Positions 17,720 through 26,506 of a DNA stretch of 64,000 nt are shown here, one piece after another; positions within the stretch are counted from its first letter, which is position 1; every line of letters starts with the position of its first letter. The DNA is from a bacterium BRH_c32 (lineage in GTDB: Bacteria; Bacteroidota; Ignavibacteria; Ignavibacteriales; Melioribacteraceae): assembly GCA_001516025.1 (NCBI GenBank), contig LOEU01000025.1, positions 62,001 through 126,000 of the forward strand. The letters run 5' to 3'. Both the position numbers and the translations under genes were made by a program. The notes below the pieces were generated by a model. That model was not told where the DNA came from and did no database searches. It worked only from the letters and a program-made list of their open reading frames with translations.

Positions 17720-18883
17720 TTGAAATTAATTCTTGAAATATTATTATATCTTGGTGTCTTCCTGATACTTAATTCATTCGTTTTTTATCCGGTGATTATT
17801 TATCTCCTAAGTCTATTTAAATCTAAGGGAGTCCGAACACCTAAATACTATCCGAAGATTTCGATATTAATAGCCGCCTATAATGAAGAAAAAGTAATTT
17901 CAGAAAGAATAAAGAATATTGCGGAAATGGATTATGATTTTGATAAAATTGAACTGTTTATTGGGTCGGACTGTTCCACTGATAATACTAATTCAATACT
18001 TCAAGAGTATTCTGATAAATTTCCATGGCTAAAAATATTCATTTCAAAAAATAGAATGGGCAAGGCAGGAATATTAAATGAATTAGTCAAATCGGTAAAT
18101 GGCGAAATACTTTTATTCTCTGATGCCAATACACATTTTAAAAAGGATGTATTGAAAAATATTATTCACGACTTTCAGGATAGAAATGTAGGTGGAGTTT
18201 GCGGGCGACTAATTTTAACGGATATTGATGACGTTCGAAAAGGCAGTGTGGAAGAAACAAATTACTGGGCTTATGAAACTTTTATAAAAAAAGCGGAAGG
18301 GAAGCTCGGTATCCAGATTTCGGCTAATGGTGGAATCTTTGCGATTAGAAAAGAATTATTTAGAGAGATACCGCTCAAAAATGCTGTAACCGATGATCTA
18401 TTCATTTCCCTTTCGGTAGTTGCTCAAGGTTATAAATTTACATATAGCGAAAATTCGATTGCATATGAAAATATTGGAAAAGACGTTAGGCAGGAGTTTA
18501 ATAGGAAGGTCAGATTTTCTGCAACTAATTTTGAGACTCTTGTTTTTCATAAATCTTTGCTAAACGGTAAAAACTTTTTACTTTCGTATGCTTTTTTCTC
18601 TCACAAGGTAACAAGATGGATTCTTCCTTTCTTATTAATTTCATTATTCATTTTATCAATAGTAGTTGCACAATTTAATTTATTGGCGCAGCTAATGTTC
18701 TTGTTCCAAATAGTTTTTTATATCGCAGGAATAGCGGGATATTTGCTGGCTTTAGAAAAAATAAGAATTCCATTTTTCTCGCTTCCTTATTTTTTTATTG
18801 TTGCTAATGTTGCAATATTGCAGGGCTTTATAAAGTTTATGCAAAAGAAGCATTCTGTTATTTGGGAATCGACAGAAAGATAG
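17720..18883 (+). CDS. Membrane-bound family 2 glycosyltransferase (processive type layout)
   Basis: A 387-residue GT2 enzyme with an N-terminal TM helix (about 3-28), a GT-A domain with ISILIAAYNEEKVI, IGSDCSTDNTN and LFSDANT, then EFNRKVRFSATN, followed by two or three C-terminal TM helices (about 295-365). This is the layout of cellulose/hyaluronan synthase-like enzymes, though the QxxRW motif is replaced by the QEFNRKVRF segment. The start is a TTG one base after the preceding stop; the next ATG would remove the first TM helix and part of the catalytic domain. Product unknown. Confidence 0.86.
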   Translation: MKLILEILLYLGVFLILNSFVFYPVIIYLLSLFKSKGVRTPKYYPKISILIAAYNEEKVISERIKNIAEMDYDFDKIELFIGSDCSTDNTNSILQEYSDKFPWLKIFISKNRMGKAGILNELVKSVNGEILLFSDANTHFKKDVLKNIIHDFQDRNVGGVCGRLILTDIDDVRKGSVEETNYWAYETFIKKAEGKLGIQISANGGIFAIRKELFREIPLKNAVTDDLFISLSVVAQGYKFTYSENSIAYENIGKDVRQEFNRKVRFSATNFETLVFHKSLLNGKNFLLSYAFFSHKVTRWILPFLLISLFILSIVVAQFNLLAQLMFLFQIVFYIAGIAGYLLALEKIRIPFFSLPYFFIVANVAILQGFIKFMQKKHSVIWESTER

Positions 18884-18953
18884 AATAAAATATAGATAAG
18901 GCAATAGATAGTTTTCTTTATTAAATTTATTAGTTAATTATTTCGGGTAAGGT

Positions 18954-20357
18954 TTGAATAAAAAGATTGAAAAATTTATGGTATTAACGAGCGATTTTTT
19001 TGCAATTAATCTCGCTTGGTTAATATTTTTTATTATAAGAGTTGAATCGGGATGGTTTGATCTAATTTCAAAGCCCGATTTTTTGCTCCCGATGCTCGCA
19101 TTATATATTTTCTGGATGCTATTATTTACTTTTGTCGGGATGTACCGCACATGGTTCGCCGCTTCCAGATTCGATGAACTTTCTACATTATTTAAGTCTT
19201 CATTCGTTGGAATATTTATTCTCTTTTTCATGATACTTTATGATGATTATGTAACGGGGATTTCCACATCTCTCCGCTTTTTTATATTCTACTATTGGGG
19301 GCTTTTAGTCGTTATTGTAGGTATAGGCAGATTAATTGTTCGCGGTGTCCAAAGGAATCTTTTAATTAAAGGGATTGGAAGAAGGAATGCGGCAATAATC
19401 GGGTTTAACGAAAAAGCATTTGAGGTGCATAATTCTATAAACGAACATCGAGCTCTCGGACTTGATATTAAGGCATATATATCGGTCAAGAATGAAAATA
19501 TCGGTAAGGAATATCTCGGAGTGAAAGTAATAGATAGTATCGAAAATCTTGAATCTCTTATAAATCAATTTTCGATTAGGAATATTATTATTGCTCTTGA
19601 TAGGAATCATGAAGATGTACTTCTCGAAGTAATATCTAAATGCGAAGGTCGTGATATCGCATTAAAAATTGTTCCTGACTTATACGATATACTAAGCGGG
19701 CAGGCTCGCTCTAGCCAAATTTATGGCTTCCCTTTAATGGATATTATGCCTGAGCTAATGCCGGAATGGGAGAAAAAATTAAAAAGAATGATGGATATTG
19801 TAATATCTATATTGTTTTTAATTTTCGCTTCACCGATTTTATTAATAACTGCAATCGCTATAAAGCTAGATAGCAAGGGACCTGTTTTTTATAGGCAAGA
19901 GAGAATGGGCCAGAATGGAAAATTATTTAAGATCATCAAATTTCGTTCGATGGTTACAGATGCTGAAAAAGGAACCGGTCCCGTTTGGTCCACTAAAAAT
20001 GATCCTCGTATTACACGTGTGGGTTCTTATGTAAGAAAATTTAGAATAGACGAAATACCTCAGATGCTTAATATTCTAAAAGGAGAAATGAGTTTTGTGG
20101 GACCTCGTCCGGAAAGAGAACACTTTGTAAATTTGCTTTCTAAGGAAATTCCACTATATAGAAGAAGATTAAAAGTGAGACCCGGCGTAACAGGATGGGC
20201 GCAGGTGAAACATAAATATGATGAGTCGGTAGAAGATGTAAAGAAAAAACTTCAGTTCGATCTTTTTTATATCGAAAATATGAGTTTGCGGATGGACATA
20301 AAAATAATTTTTAGAACTGTTTTAGTTGTTGTATTTGGAAAAGGACATTTTGAATAA
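18954..20357 (+). CDS. Polyprenyl-phosphate sugar-1-phosphate transferase (WbaP/WcaJ-like initiating enzyme)
   Basis: A 467-residue initiating transferase that places the first sugar phosphate on undecaprenyl phosphate. Four N-terminal TM helices (about 5-120) and a Rossmann-like middle region precede the catalytic domain, with its membrane re-entrant helix near 280-305. The active motifs are intact: IKFRSMVTDAEKG, RKFRIDEIPQMLN (the DE pair) and MSFVGPRPERE, followed by VRPGVTGWAQV. It begins at TTG four bases after AAGG. It is the only complete initiating transferase here, so polymer synthesis probably starts with it. Confidence 0.94.
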   Translation: MNKKIEKFMVLTSDFFAINLAWLIFFIIRVESGWFDLISKPDFLLPMLALYIFWMLLFTFVGMYRTWFAASRFDELSTLFKSSFVGIFILFFMILYDDYVTGISTSLRFFIFYYWGLLVVIVGIGRLIVRGVQRNLLIKGIGRRNAAIIGFNEKAFEVHNSINEHRALGLDIKAYISVKNENIGKEYLGVKVIDSIENLESLINQFSIRNIIIALDRNHEDVLLEVISKCEGRDIALKIVPDLYDILSGQARSSQIYGFPLMDIMPELMPEWEKKLKRMMDIVISILFLIFASPILLITAIAIKLDSKGPVFYRQERMGQNGKLFKIIKFRSMVTDAEKGTGPVWSTKNDPRITRVGSYVRKFRIDEIPQMLNILKGEMSFVGPRPEREHFVNLLSKEIPLYRRRLKVRPGVTGWAQVKHKYDESVEDVKKKLQFDLFYIENMSLRMDIKIIFRTVLVVVFGKGHFE

Positions 20358-20359
20358 AT

Positions 20360-21076
20360 ATGAAATCGATAGTTTTAATACCTACATATAATGAAATAGA
20401 TAATATTCAAAAACTAGTACCCTATCTACTTTCTAAATATCCTGAGATAAATATCTTAGTAATTGATGATAATTCACCTGATGGCACTCATAAATGGGTA
20501 AAGGATTTCTCGGAGCAAGATTCACGTGTTCATTTAATAAAAAGAGCTGGTAAAATGGGGCTCGGAACAGCATATGTCGAAGGTTATAAATATATGCTTG
20601 CGAACGAGTATGATGTAGCGGTTCAAATGGATGCCGATTATTCTCATAATCCAAATGATGTAAAAACATTTTTAGAGTATATAAAAGAGTATGATCTTGT
20701 TATAGGCAGCCGTTATATAAAAGGTGTAAACGTAGTCAATTGGCCGATTCGCCGTTTACTTCTTAGCTACTTCGCAAATATGTACACAAGGATTATCACG
20801 GGACTTCCAATAATGGACGGCACCGGTGGATTCAAATGTTTCCGGAGCGAAGTTCTTCGTTCAATTAATTTGGATAAGGTAAAATCAAACGGTTATTCAT
20901 TTCAGATTGAGATGAATTTTATCGCATGGAAAAAGGGTTTTAAAATCTTTGAATTCCCTATTGTTTTTACAGATAGATTCCAAGGGACATCTAAAATGTC
21001 TAAAAAAATTGTACATGAAGCAATTTTTATGGTTTGGAAACTTAGATTCAGAAGTTTATTCGGTAAGTTAGACTAA
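20360..21076 (+). CDS. Polyprenol/dolichol-phosphate mannosyltransferase-like GT2
   Basis: A 238-residue soluble GT2 enzyme of the DPM1 type. Motifs are VLIPTYNEIDNI, VIDDNSPDGTH, QMDADYSHNP with the metal-binding DAD, and VIGSRYIKG, followed by MDGTGGFKCFRSEVL and FTDRFQGTSKMSK. These transfer a sugar from a nucleotide donor to a polyprenyl phosphate, giving a lipid-linked monosaccharide donor for periplasmic glycosylation. There is no C-terminal TM domain. It follows the initiating transferase after two bases. The sugar is not predictable (mannose and glucose are both common). Confidence 0.92.
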   Translation: MKSIVLIPTYNEIDNIQKLVPYLLSKYPEINILVIDDNSPDGTHKWVKDFSEQDSRVHLIKRAGKMGLGTAYVEGYKYMLANEYDVAVQMDADYSHNPNDVKTFLEYIKEYDLVIGSRYIKGVNVVNWPIRRLLLSYFANMYTRIITGLPIMDGTGGFKCFRSEVLRSINLDKVKSNGYSFQIEMNFIAWKKGFKIFEFPIVFTDRFQGTSKMSKKIVHEAIFMVWKLRFRSLFGKLD

Positions 21077-21082
21077 TTCTAT

Positions 21083-23080
21083 ATGCACGATTTATCAATA
21101 ATAATCGTCAATTATAACGTTAAAGAATTTTTATTAAATTCTCTCTCCTCAGTATATAAAGCAATAGGAAATATAAACTCCGAAATTATTGTAGTTGATA
21201 ATGCTTCTGATGATGGAAGTATGGAATTAGTTGAAGAAAAATATCCATCTGTTCTTCAAATCAAGAATAAAAAAAATGTAGGATTTGGATCTGCAAATAA
21301 TCAAGCCTTAGAAATTGCAAATGGTAAATATATCCTTTTGCTCAATCCTGATACGATAGTACGAGAAGATACATTTGAAAAAATGATTCGGTTTTTTGAA
21401 GAAAATCCTGATGCAGGAATGGCAGGATGTAAAGTATTGAACCCCGATGGCTCGCTTCAATTAGCATGCAGACGAGGATTCCCCGGACCTTGGACTTCAT
21501 TTACTAAAGTTGCCGGATTAAGCACACTTTTCCCAAAGAGCAAAATTTTTGCAAAGTACAACCTGACCTACTTAAACGAAAATGAATCCTATGAAGTCGA
21601 TGCTGTTAGTGGTGCCTTCATGATGTTGCGGAAAGAAACTTATGATAAAATAGGTGGATTCGATCCTAAGTTTTTTATGTATGGCGAGGATTTGGATTTA
21701 TGTTATCGCACACAAAATGCCGGATTCAAAGTTTATTATGTTCATGAAACCGAGATAATTCATTACAAGGGGGAGAGCACAAAAAGAAGCAGCATTGATG
21801 AAACCAAGATTTTTTATGAAGCTATGCACTTATTCGTAAAAAAACATTTCTCCGCTTCTATTATTGTTGAATCAATACTCCGTTTTGCAATTTTTATAAG
21901 GACTTTACTGGCATTTATAAATATCTATAAACTCCCGATTGCCTCGGCAGCAATAGATTTTATATTATTCTCAGGCGCCATATTCACAGCCGAAAAAATT
22001 CATGCAGCCGAAAAAATTACTTGGGAGGGCTTCCCTCCCTACGCAGTCCCTTATGTTTATTTTTTACCGGCTCTCTTCCAACTTCTTATATCATCTCTAA
22101 CTAATTCTTATAAGAAAAATTCATTATCGGTTCTTCGTATAATCCTTTCATTATTATATGGTCTCTTACTTTTATCTTCGCTCACATTTTTCTTTAAGCA
22201 GTTTGCATTCAGTAGGGCGGTGATACTTATCACTTATCTATTGGTTCTTGGTGCATTCCCCCTATGGAGAATTTTGGTAAAAGTACTTTTCAGAATTGGA
22301 TTAGTAAGTGATACAAAAAAAAGAAAAACGCTATTAGTAGGAAATGAAAAGGATCTTATCGGGCTTGCCGGCAAACTTAAGAAAAATATTAATACTTTAT
22401 ATGAAGTTGTGGGTTTTATAAGCAAATCGAGAAAAGATGTCGGTAGAAAAATTTCTTCTTATGAGTATCTCGGAACTTTAGAAAACATAAAAAAAATAAT
22501 TTCGGAAAAGAAAATTGATTTAGTAATTTTTTCAACCGAGGAAATTTCTTTCACTCAGATGTTTAGCATCGTTTCAGAGTGCGGCGGACTTAAAGTAGAT
22601 TTTCTTGTATCGGGAAGCGATCTCGATTATGTGGTGGGAAAATCAGCAATTACTATGCTCGATGATATACCGTTATTAAAAATTGAATATAATATCTCCT
22701 CGCTTTTTCATGTTTTCTCTAAAAGGATGTTCGATTTGATCGTTGGACTTATAGTTTTACTTTCTATCTATCCTTTTATATATTTATTTTCTCTCTTCGG
22801 AAGGAAAAAGGGAAATCTTTATAATTTTATTATTAAAGTTCCCCTTATCGTTACCGGGCAGTACAGTTTTGTAGGTCCTTATTCTAATACTTATTATGAT
22901 GGTTTATTTGTCGGGAAAAAGGGACTTACAGGGTTTTGGTTTATTGAAAACTTAGATACTAATGATCAAGATGAAACTAGAAAGATCGATATCTATTATG
23001 CTAAGAATTATAATATTTGGTTAGATATGGAAATTCTCGGTAAAACAATTTCTAAACTTTTTTTTAGAACGGAGCAATAA
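21083..23080 (+). CDS. Fusion: family 2 glycosyltransferase + degenerate polyprenyl sugar-phosphate transferase half
   Basis: A 665-residue two-part protein. Residues 1 to about 260 are a complete GT2 domain ([52 protein letters not shown]). Residues 268-420 hold about four TM helices, and 425-545 a Rossmann-like domain ([13 protein letters not shown]). From about 548 it resembles the end of a WbaP/WcaJ transferase: [14 protein letters not shown] (re-entrant helix), [23 protein letters not shown] and [13 protein letters not shown]. The stretch that should carry KFRSM and DExPQ is missing, so this half lacks the known catalytic residues. It may act as a membrane scaffold for the GT2 domain. 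Its TAA shares a base with the accA start. Confidence 0.85.
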   Translation: MHDLSIIIVNYNVKEFLLNSLSSVYKAIGNINSEIIVVDNASDDGSMELVEEKYPSVLQIKNKKNVGFGSANNQALEIANGKYILLLNPDTIVREDTFEKMIRFFEENPDAGMAGCKVLNPDGSLQLACRRGFPGPWTSFTKVAGLSTLFPKSKIFAKYNLTYLNENESYEVDAVSGAFMMLRKETYDKIGGFDPKFFMYGEDLDLCYRTQNAGFKVYYVHETEIIHYKGESTKRSSIDETKIFYEAMHLFVKKHFSASIIVESILRFAIFIRTLLAFINIYKLPIASAAIDFILFSGAIFTAEKIHAAEKITWEGFPPYAVPYVYFLPALFQLLISSLTNSYKKNSLSVLRIILSLLYGLLLLSSLTFFFKQFAFSRAVILITYLLVLGAFPLWRILVKVLFRIGLVSDTKKRKTLLVGNEKDLIGLAGKLKKNINTLYEVVGFISKSRKDVGRKISSYEYLGTLENIKKIISEKKIDLVIFSTEEISFTQMFSIVSECGGLKVDFLVSGSDLDYVVGKSAITMLDDIPLLKIEYNISSLFHVFSKRMFDLIVGLIVLLSIYPFIYLFSLFGRKKGNLYNFIIKVPLIVTGQYSFVGPYSNTYYDGLFVGKKGLTGFWFIENLDTNDQDETRKIDIYYAKNYNIWLDMEILGKTISKLFFRTEQ

Positions 23081-24030
23081 TGGCAAAAACTATATTGGAA
23101 TTTGAAAAACCAATTATAGAGCTTGAAAATAAAATCGAAGAGATGCGCAAGTTTGAAGGTACTCTCGATATATCTGATGAAATTAAAAAATTGGAAGAAA
23201 AAGTTCTTTTATTAAAAAAGAACATCTACGATAATCTCACAAGATGGCAAAAAGTTCAACTCGCACGTCATCCTGAACGTCCATATACATTGGACTATAT
23301 TTATATGATGACTCAAGACTTTATGGAGTTGCATGGAGATCGATATTTCAGTGATGATCATGCGATAGTCGGCGGATTTGCAAAACTCGATGAATATAAA
23401 GTAATGATGATCGGTCATCAAAAAGGACGTGATACAAAATCGAATTTATATCGAAATTTTGGAATGGCTAATCCGGAAGGATACCGTAAAGCGCTCAGAT
23501 TAATGAAATTAGCAGAGAAATTTAATAAACCGGTAATCACACTTCTTGATACTCCAGGAGCTTATCCCGGTTTAGAGGCAGAGCAACGCGGGCAAGCAGA
23601 AGCCATTGCCCGTAATCTAATTGAGATGTGCGCACTCAAAGTTCCTATTATCGTTGTGATAGTCGGTGAAGGAGCCAGTGGTGGCGCAATCGGAATAGGA
23701 ATTGGCGACCGAATTCTGATGTTTGAAAATTCATGGTATTCTGTTATTAGTCCGGAATCATGTTCGAGCATCTTATGGAGAAGCTGGGATTATAAAGAAC
23801 AAGCAGCCGAAGCATTAAAACTTACTGCTCCTGATTTAATAGAGCAGGGTATTATCGATAGAATTATCCCTGAACCATTAGGTGGTGCTCACAAAGACCA
23901 TATTTTAATGGCGGCTATTTTAAAGGATACGCTAAAACAAGAATTGGCTCAATTAATAAAAATAAAGCCCGATAAATTAATTCAAAATAGATATGAAAAA
24001 TTTGGAAAGATGGGCGAATTTATAGAATAA
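23080..24030 (+). CDS. accA: Acetyl-CoA carboxylase carboxyltransferase subunit alpha
   Basis: Alpha subunit of the carboxyltransferase that makes malonyl-CoA for fatty acid synthesis. The 316 residues match the family length and show the N-terminal helical part ([20 protein letters not shown]), [44 protein letters not shown] and the oxyanion region [17 protein letters not shown]. The beta subunit (accD) is not in the window. The ATG shares one base with the previous stop, so it may be co-transcribed with the polysaccharide genes even though its role is housekeeping. Confidence 0.97.
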   Translation: MAKTILEFEKPIIELENKIEEMRKFEGTLDISDEIKKLEEKVLLLKKNIYDNLTRWQKVQLARHPERPYTLDYIYMMTQDFMELHGDRYFSDDHAIVGGFAKLDEYKVMMIGHQKGRDTKSNLYRNFGMANPEGYRKALRLMKLAEKFNKPVITLLDTPGAYPGLEAEQRGQAEAIARNLIEMCALKVPIIVVIVGEGASGGAIGIGIGDRILMFENSWYSVISPESCSSILWRSWDYKEQAAEALKLTAPDLIEQGIIDRIIPEPLGGAHKDHILMAAILKDTLKQELAQLIKIKPDKLIQNRYEKFGKMGEFIE

Positions 24031-24076
24031 GAAATTTTAACCCTCGCAAAATTTTTGAAGGGTCTTCCGGATAATT

Positions 24077-24496
24077 ATGCTAACTCATAAAACATACATT
24101 CGCGTTCGATATGCAGATACTGATAAGATGACATTTGTTTATAATGGAAAGTACCTGGAATATTTTGAAGTCGGTAGGACTGAACTTTTAAGAAACGTAG
24201 GATTATCCTATGCCGATGTGGAAAAAAATGGGTTCCAATTACCGCTTATAGAAGCAGGACTAAAATATAAAACTCCGGCCACCTATGATGATCTTTTAGA
24301 AATTGAAGCTACTGTAACTGAATTATATTCTTCTAAAGTACATATAGAATATGTAATCAAGAAGGAGGGAACTGATACTATAATTTGTGAGGGATTCACT
24401 ACACATATTTTTATGAGAGCTGAAACGAAAAGAGCGGTTAAGCCACCTCAAATTTATGTGGATGCACTTAAGCCTTATTTTGAACCAATAGTTTAA
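24077..24496 (+). CDS. Acyl-CoA thioesterase, YbgC/4-hydroxybenzoyl-CoA family (hotdog fold)
   Basis: A 139-residue single hotdog domain. The N-terminal RVRYADTDKMTFVYNGKYLE followed by FEVGRTELLR is the family signature; D16 is the likely catalytic aspartate (D18 in E. coli YbgC). The glycine that normally follows in this motif is a threonine here. It hydrolyses acyl-CoA or acyl-ACP thioesters; in proteobacteria YbgC is linked to the Tol-Pal system, but no tol genes are nearby. The flippase gene starts directly at its stop. Confidence 0.9.
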   Translation: MLTHKTYIRVRYADTDKMTFVYNGKYLEYFEVGRTELLRNVGLSYADVEKNGFQLPLIEAGLKYKTPATYDDLLEIEATVTELYSSKVHIEYVIKKEGTDTIICEGFTTHIFMRAETKRAVKPPQIYVDALKPYFEPIV

Positions 24497-25963
24497 ATGA
24501 AAGAAAAAATAAAAGAACTTACCAAAGACACTGCCATTTATGGTATCTCCACCATTGTAGGCAGGTTTATCGGGTTCATAATAGTTCCATTCTATACCCA
24601 TGTAATAAATACTACCGATTTCGGTATCTACTCCAATATATATGCTTATCTAGCATTTCTTAATATCGTTTATATTTATGGCATTGATGCAGCATTCTTA
24701 AAATTCTCATCCATTGCAGTAAACGATTCTGAAAAAAGCCGAGTTTTTTCTACATCCTTTTGGACTGTTTTTGTATCGTCATTATTATTTTCGCTTCTTC
24801 TTTATTTCCTAAAGCCATCGGTCTCTATAATAATGGAGCTGCCGGAGAACTACCTTTACCTTTATGATTATCTGATATATATACTGTTTTTCGATACGCT
24901 TGCTTTAATTCCATTTGCTTACCTTCGTCTGCAAAGGAAGGCACTAAGTTTCGCCTTAATAAAGTTTATTAATATTATGCTTTTTCTATTGCTGAATATT
25001 GTCTTGATAGTCGGATATAAAATGGGAATTGAAGCAATACTGATCTCTAATTTAGTCGCTTCAATCTTTTCTTTTGTCGCTTTGCTTCCTGCTACTACTA
25101 AATATCTAAAATTAGTATTTGATAAAATATTATTTAAGAGGATATTGAAATTCGGAATACCTTATTTGCCGGCAAGTATGGGAGCAATGATTGTGCAGGT
25201 AATTGATAGACCGTTGGTTTTGGCGATGACCAATTCGGCAACTTTAGGCATCTATCAGGCAAATTATAAGCTTGGTATTTTTATGATGCTTTTTGTTTCA
25301 ATGTTCCAATATGCTTGGCAGCCCTTCTTCCTTAATAATGCAAAAGAAAAAGAAGCGAAAGAATTATTTTCCAAAATTTTTACATTATTCCTTATTTCTA
25401 CTTCAATGATTTGGGTAATTCTCACTTTATTTGTAGAAGATTTTGTTAAGTTCCAATTTCTCCCGGGTGTATCGATTTTCGGTACTGCTTATATTTCGGG
25501 AGTCGGAATAGTCCCTATTATTTTACTTGGTTATCTATTCCATGGTTTATATATTAATTTTACTGCCGGAATTTATATTGAAGAGAAAACTAAATATTTT
25601 CCTTTGGTAACATTAGCAGGTGCTGTTACAAATGTGGTAATTAATCTTTTATTAATTCCTGAAATTGGAATCTATGGAGCGGCGCTCGCCACTCTTGCAA
25701 GTTATCTCGTGATGTCGTCCGGATTATTTATTGTCTCCCAAAATTTTTATCATATAGAATACGAATTTAGGAAAATTATTTCGCTATTAATTTTGCTATT
25801 TACTTCGATTTTTGTCTATTATCTGCTATTCTTAAATAACCTGCTTACAATTCCGTATAAAATTTTATTTCTTTCAATATTTATGACGATCTTATTTGCT
25901 TTGAAGATAATTAATATAAGAGAAGTAAAAATAATCTTAAACCGAATAATTAAGAGAAGATAA
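24497..25963 (+). CDS. Wzx-type polysaccharide flippase (third)
   Basis: A 488-residue membrane protein with about 12-14 helices. It begins KELTKDTAIYGISTIVGRFI, the usual first-helix pattern of lipopolysaccharide flippases, then VINTTDFGIYSNIYAYLA. PEIGIYGAALATLASYLVM is the late-helix motif seen also in the other two. It is separated from the main polysaccharide locus by accA and the thioesterase, so it may serve a different lipid-linked glycan. The ATG abuts the thioesterase stop. Confidence 0.9.
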   Translation: MKEKIKELTKDTAIYGISTIVGRFIGFIIVPFYTHVINTTDFGIYSNIYAYLAFLNIVYIYGIDAAFLKFSSIAVNDSEKSRVFSTSFWTVFVSSLLFSLLLYFLKPSVSIIMELPENYLYLYDYLIYILFFDTLALIPFAYLRLQRKALSFALIKFINIMLFLLLNIVLIVGYKMGIEAILISNLVASIFSFVALLPATTKYLKLVFDKILFKRILKFGIPYLPASMGAMIVQVIDRPLVLAMTNSATLGIYQANYKLGIFMMLFVSMFQYAWQPFFLNNAKEKEAKELFSKIFTLFLISTSMIWVILTLFVEDFVKFQFLPGVSIFGTAYISGVGIVPIILLGYLFHGLYINFTAGIYIEEKTKYFPLVTLAGAVTNVVINLLLIPEIGIYGAALATLASYLVMSSGLFIVSQNFYHIEYEFRKIISLLILLFTSIFVYYLLFLNNLLTIPYKILFLSIFMTILFALKIINIREVKIILNRIIKRR

Positions 25964-26006
25964 TTTCTTTTAAAAGAATCAAGCTAGAAAATTAGTTTTT
26001 AATTCT

Positions 26007-26014
26007 TAAATTTG
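26007..26014 (+). promoter_or_regulatory. Putative -7 promoter element (TAAATTTG) before dut
   Basis: TAAATTTG is an exact TAnnTTTG match 25 bases before the dut ATG. A TTG in the dut frame overlaps this box, which argues against that TTG being the start codon. No convincing TTG -33 element is seen at 19-21 bases. Confidence 0.4.
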
Positions 26015-26038
26015 TCTATAAACCAAGCAGACAACTCA

Positions 26039-26494
26039 ATGAAAGAAATTAATATAAAAATATCCAGATGGGATTCCGGATTTGATGATGTGGAATTACC
26101 TAAATATGAAACTCATGGAAGCAGCGGATTAGATTTAAGGGCTGCTATAAGCGAAATGAAAATTATTAATGCAGGTAAGTTTGCATTAATCCCCACTAAT
26201 TTATCAGTAGAGATACCTGAGGGTTACGAAATACAGATTAGACCAAGAAGCGGTCTTGCCGCCAAGCATGGTATTGGTGTTCTCAATTCTCCCGGCACTA
26301 TCGATTCCGATTATCGAGGAGAGATTAAAATAATTTTATTTAATTTCAGCGATTCAGATTTTGTTATTAACCGAGGAGATAGAATTGCTCAAATGGTTGT
26401 TTCAGAAGTTATTAAAGCTAGTTTGATTTTATCGGAAAATCTAAACGAATCGAAAAGAGGTGTAAACGGTTTTGGTCATACAGGAAAGGATTAA
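26039..26494 (+). CDS. dut: Deoxyuridine 5'-triphosphate nucleotidohydrolase
   Basis: Trimeric dUTPase, 151 residues, converting dUTP to dUMP and pyrophosphate. The five family motifs are visible: HGSSGLDLRA (motif 1), IRPRSGLAAKHG (2), GTIDSDYRGEI (3, with the catalytic Asp), RGDRIAQMVV (4) and the C-terminal KRGVNGFGHTG (5, nucleotide lid). I start it at ATG rather than an upstream TTG because the TTG lies inside a putative promoter box and the ATG gives the normal family N-terminus. Confidence 0.96.
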   Translation: MKEINIKISRWDSGFDDVELPKYETHGSSGLDLRAAISEMKIINAGKFALIPTNLSVEIPEGYEIQIRPRSGLAAKHGIGVLNSPGTIDSDYRGEIKIILFNFSDSDFVINRGDRIAQMVVSEVIKASLILSENLNESKRGVNGFGHTGKD

Positions 26495-26506
26495 TTAAGG
26501 TTTTTT

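Noticed and set aside
24031-24076. Inverted repeat ACCCT...AGGGT after accA considered as a terminator
   Set aside because: Only five pairs, a long loop and no T-run after the second arm.
26012-26038. TTG start for dut nine codons upstream
   Set aside because: It overlaps the TAAATTTG promoter-like box, and the extra residues are not part of the dUTPase fold.
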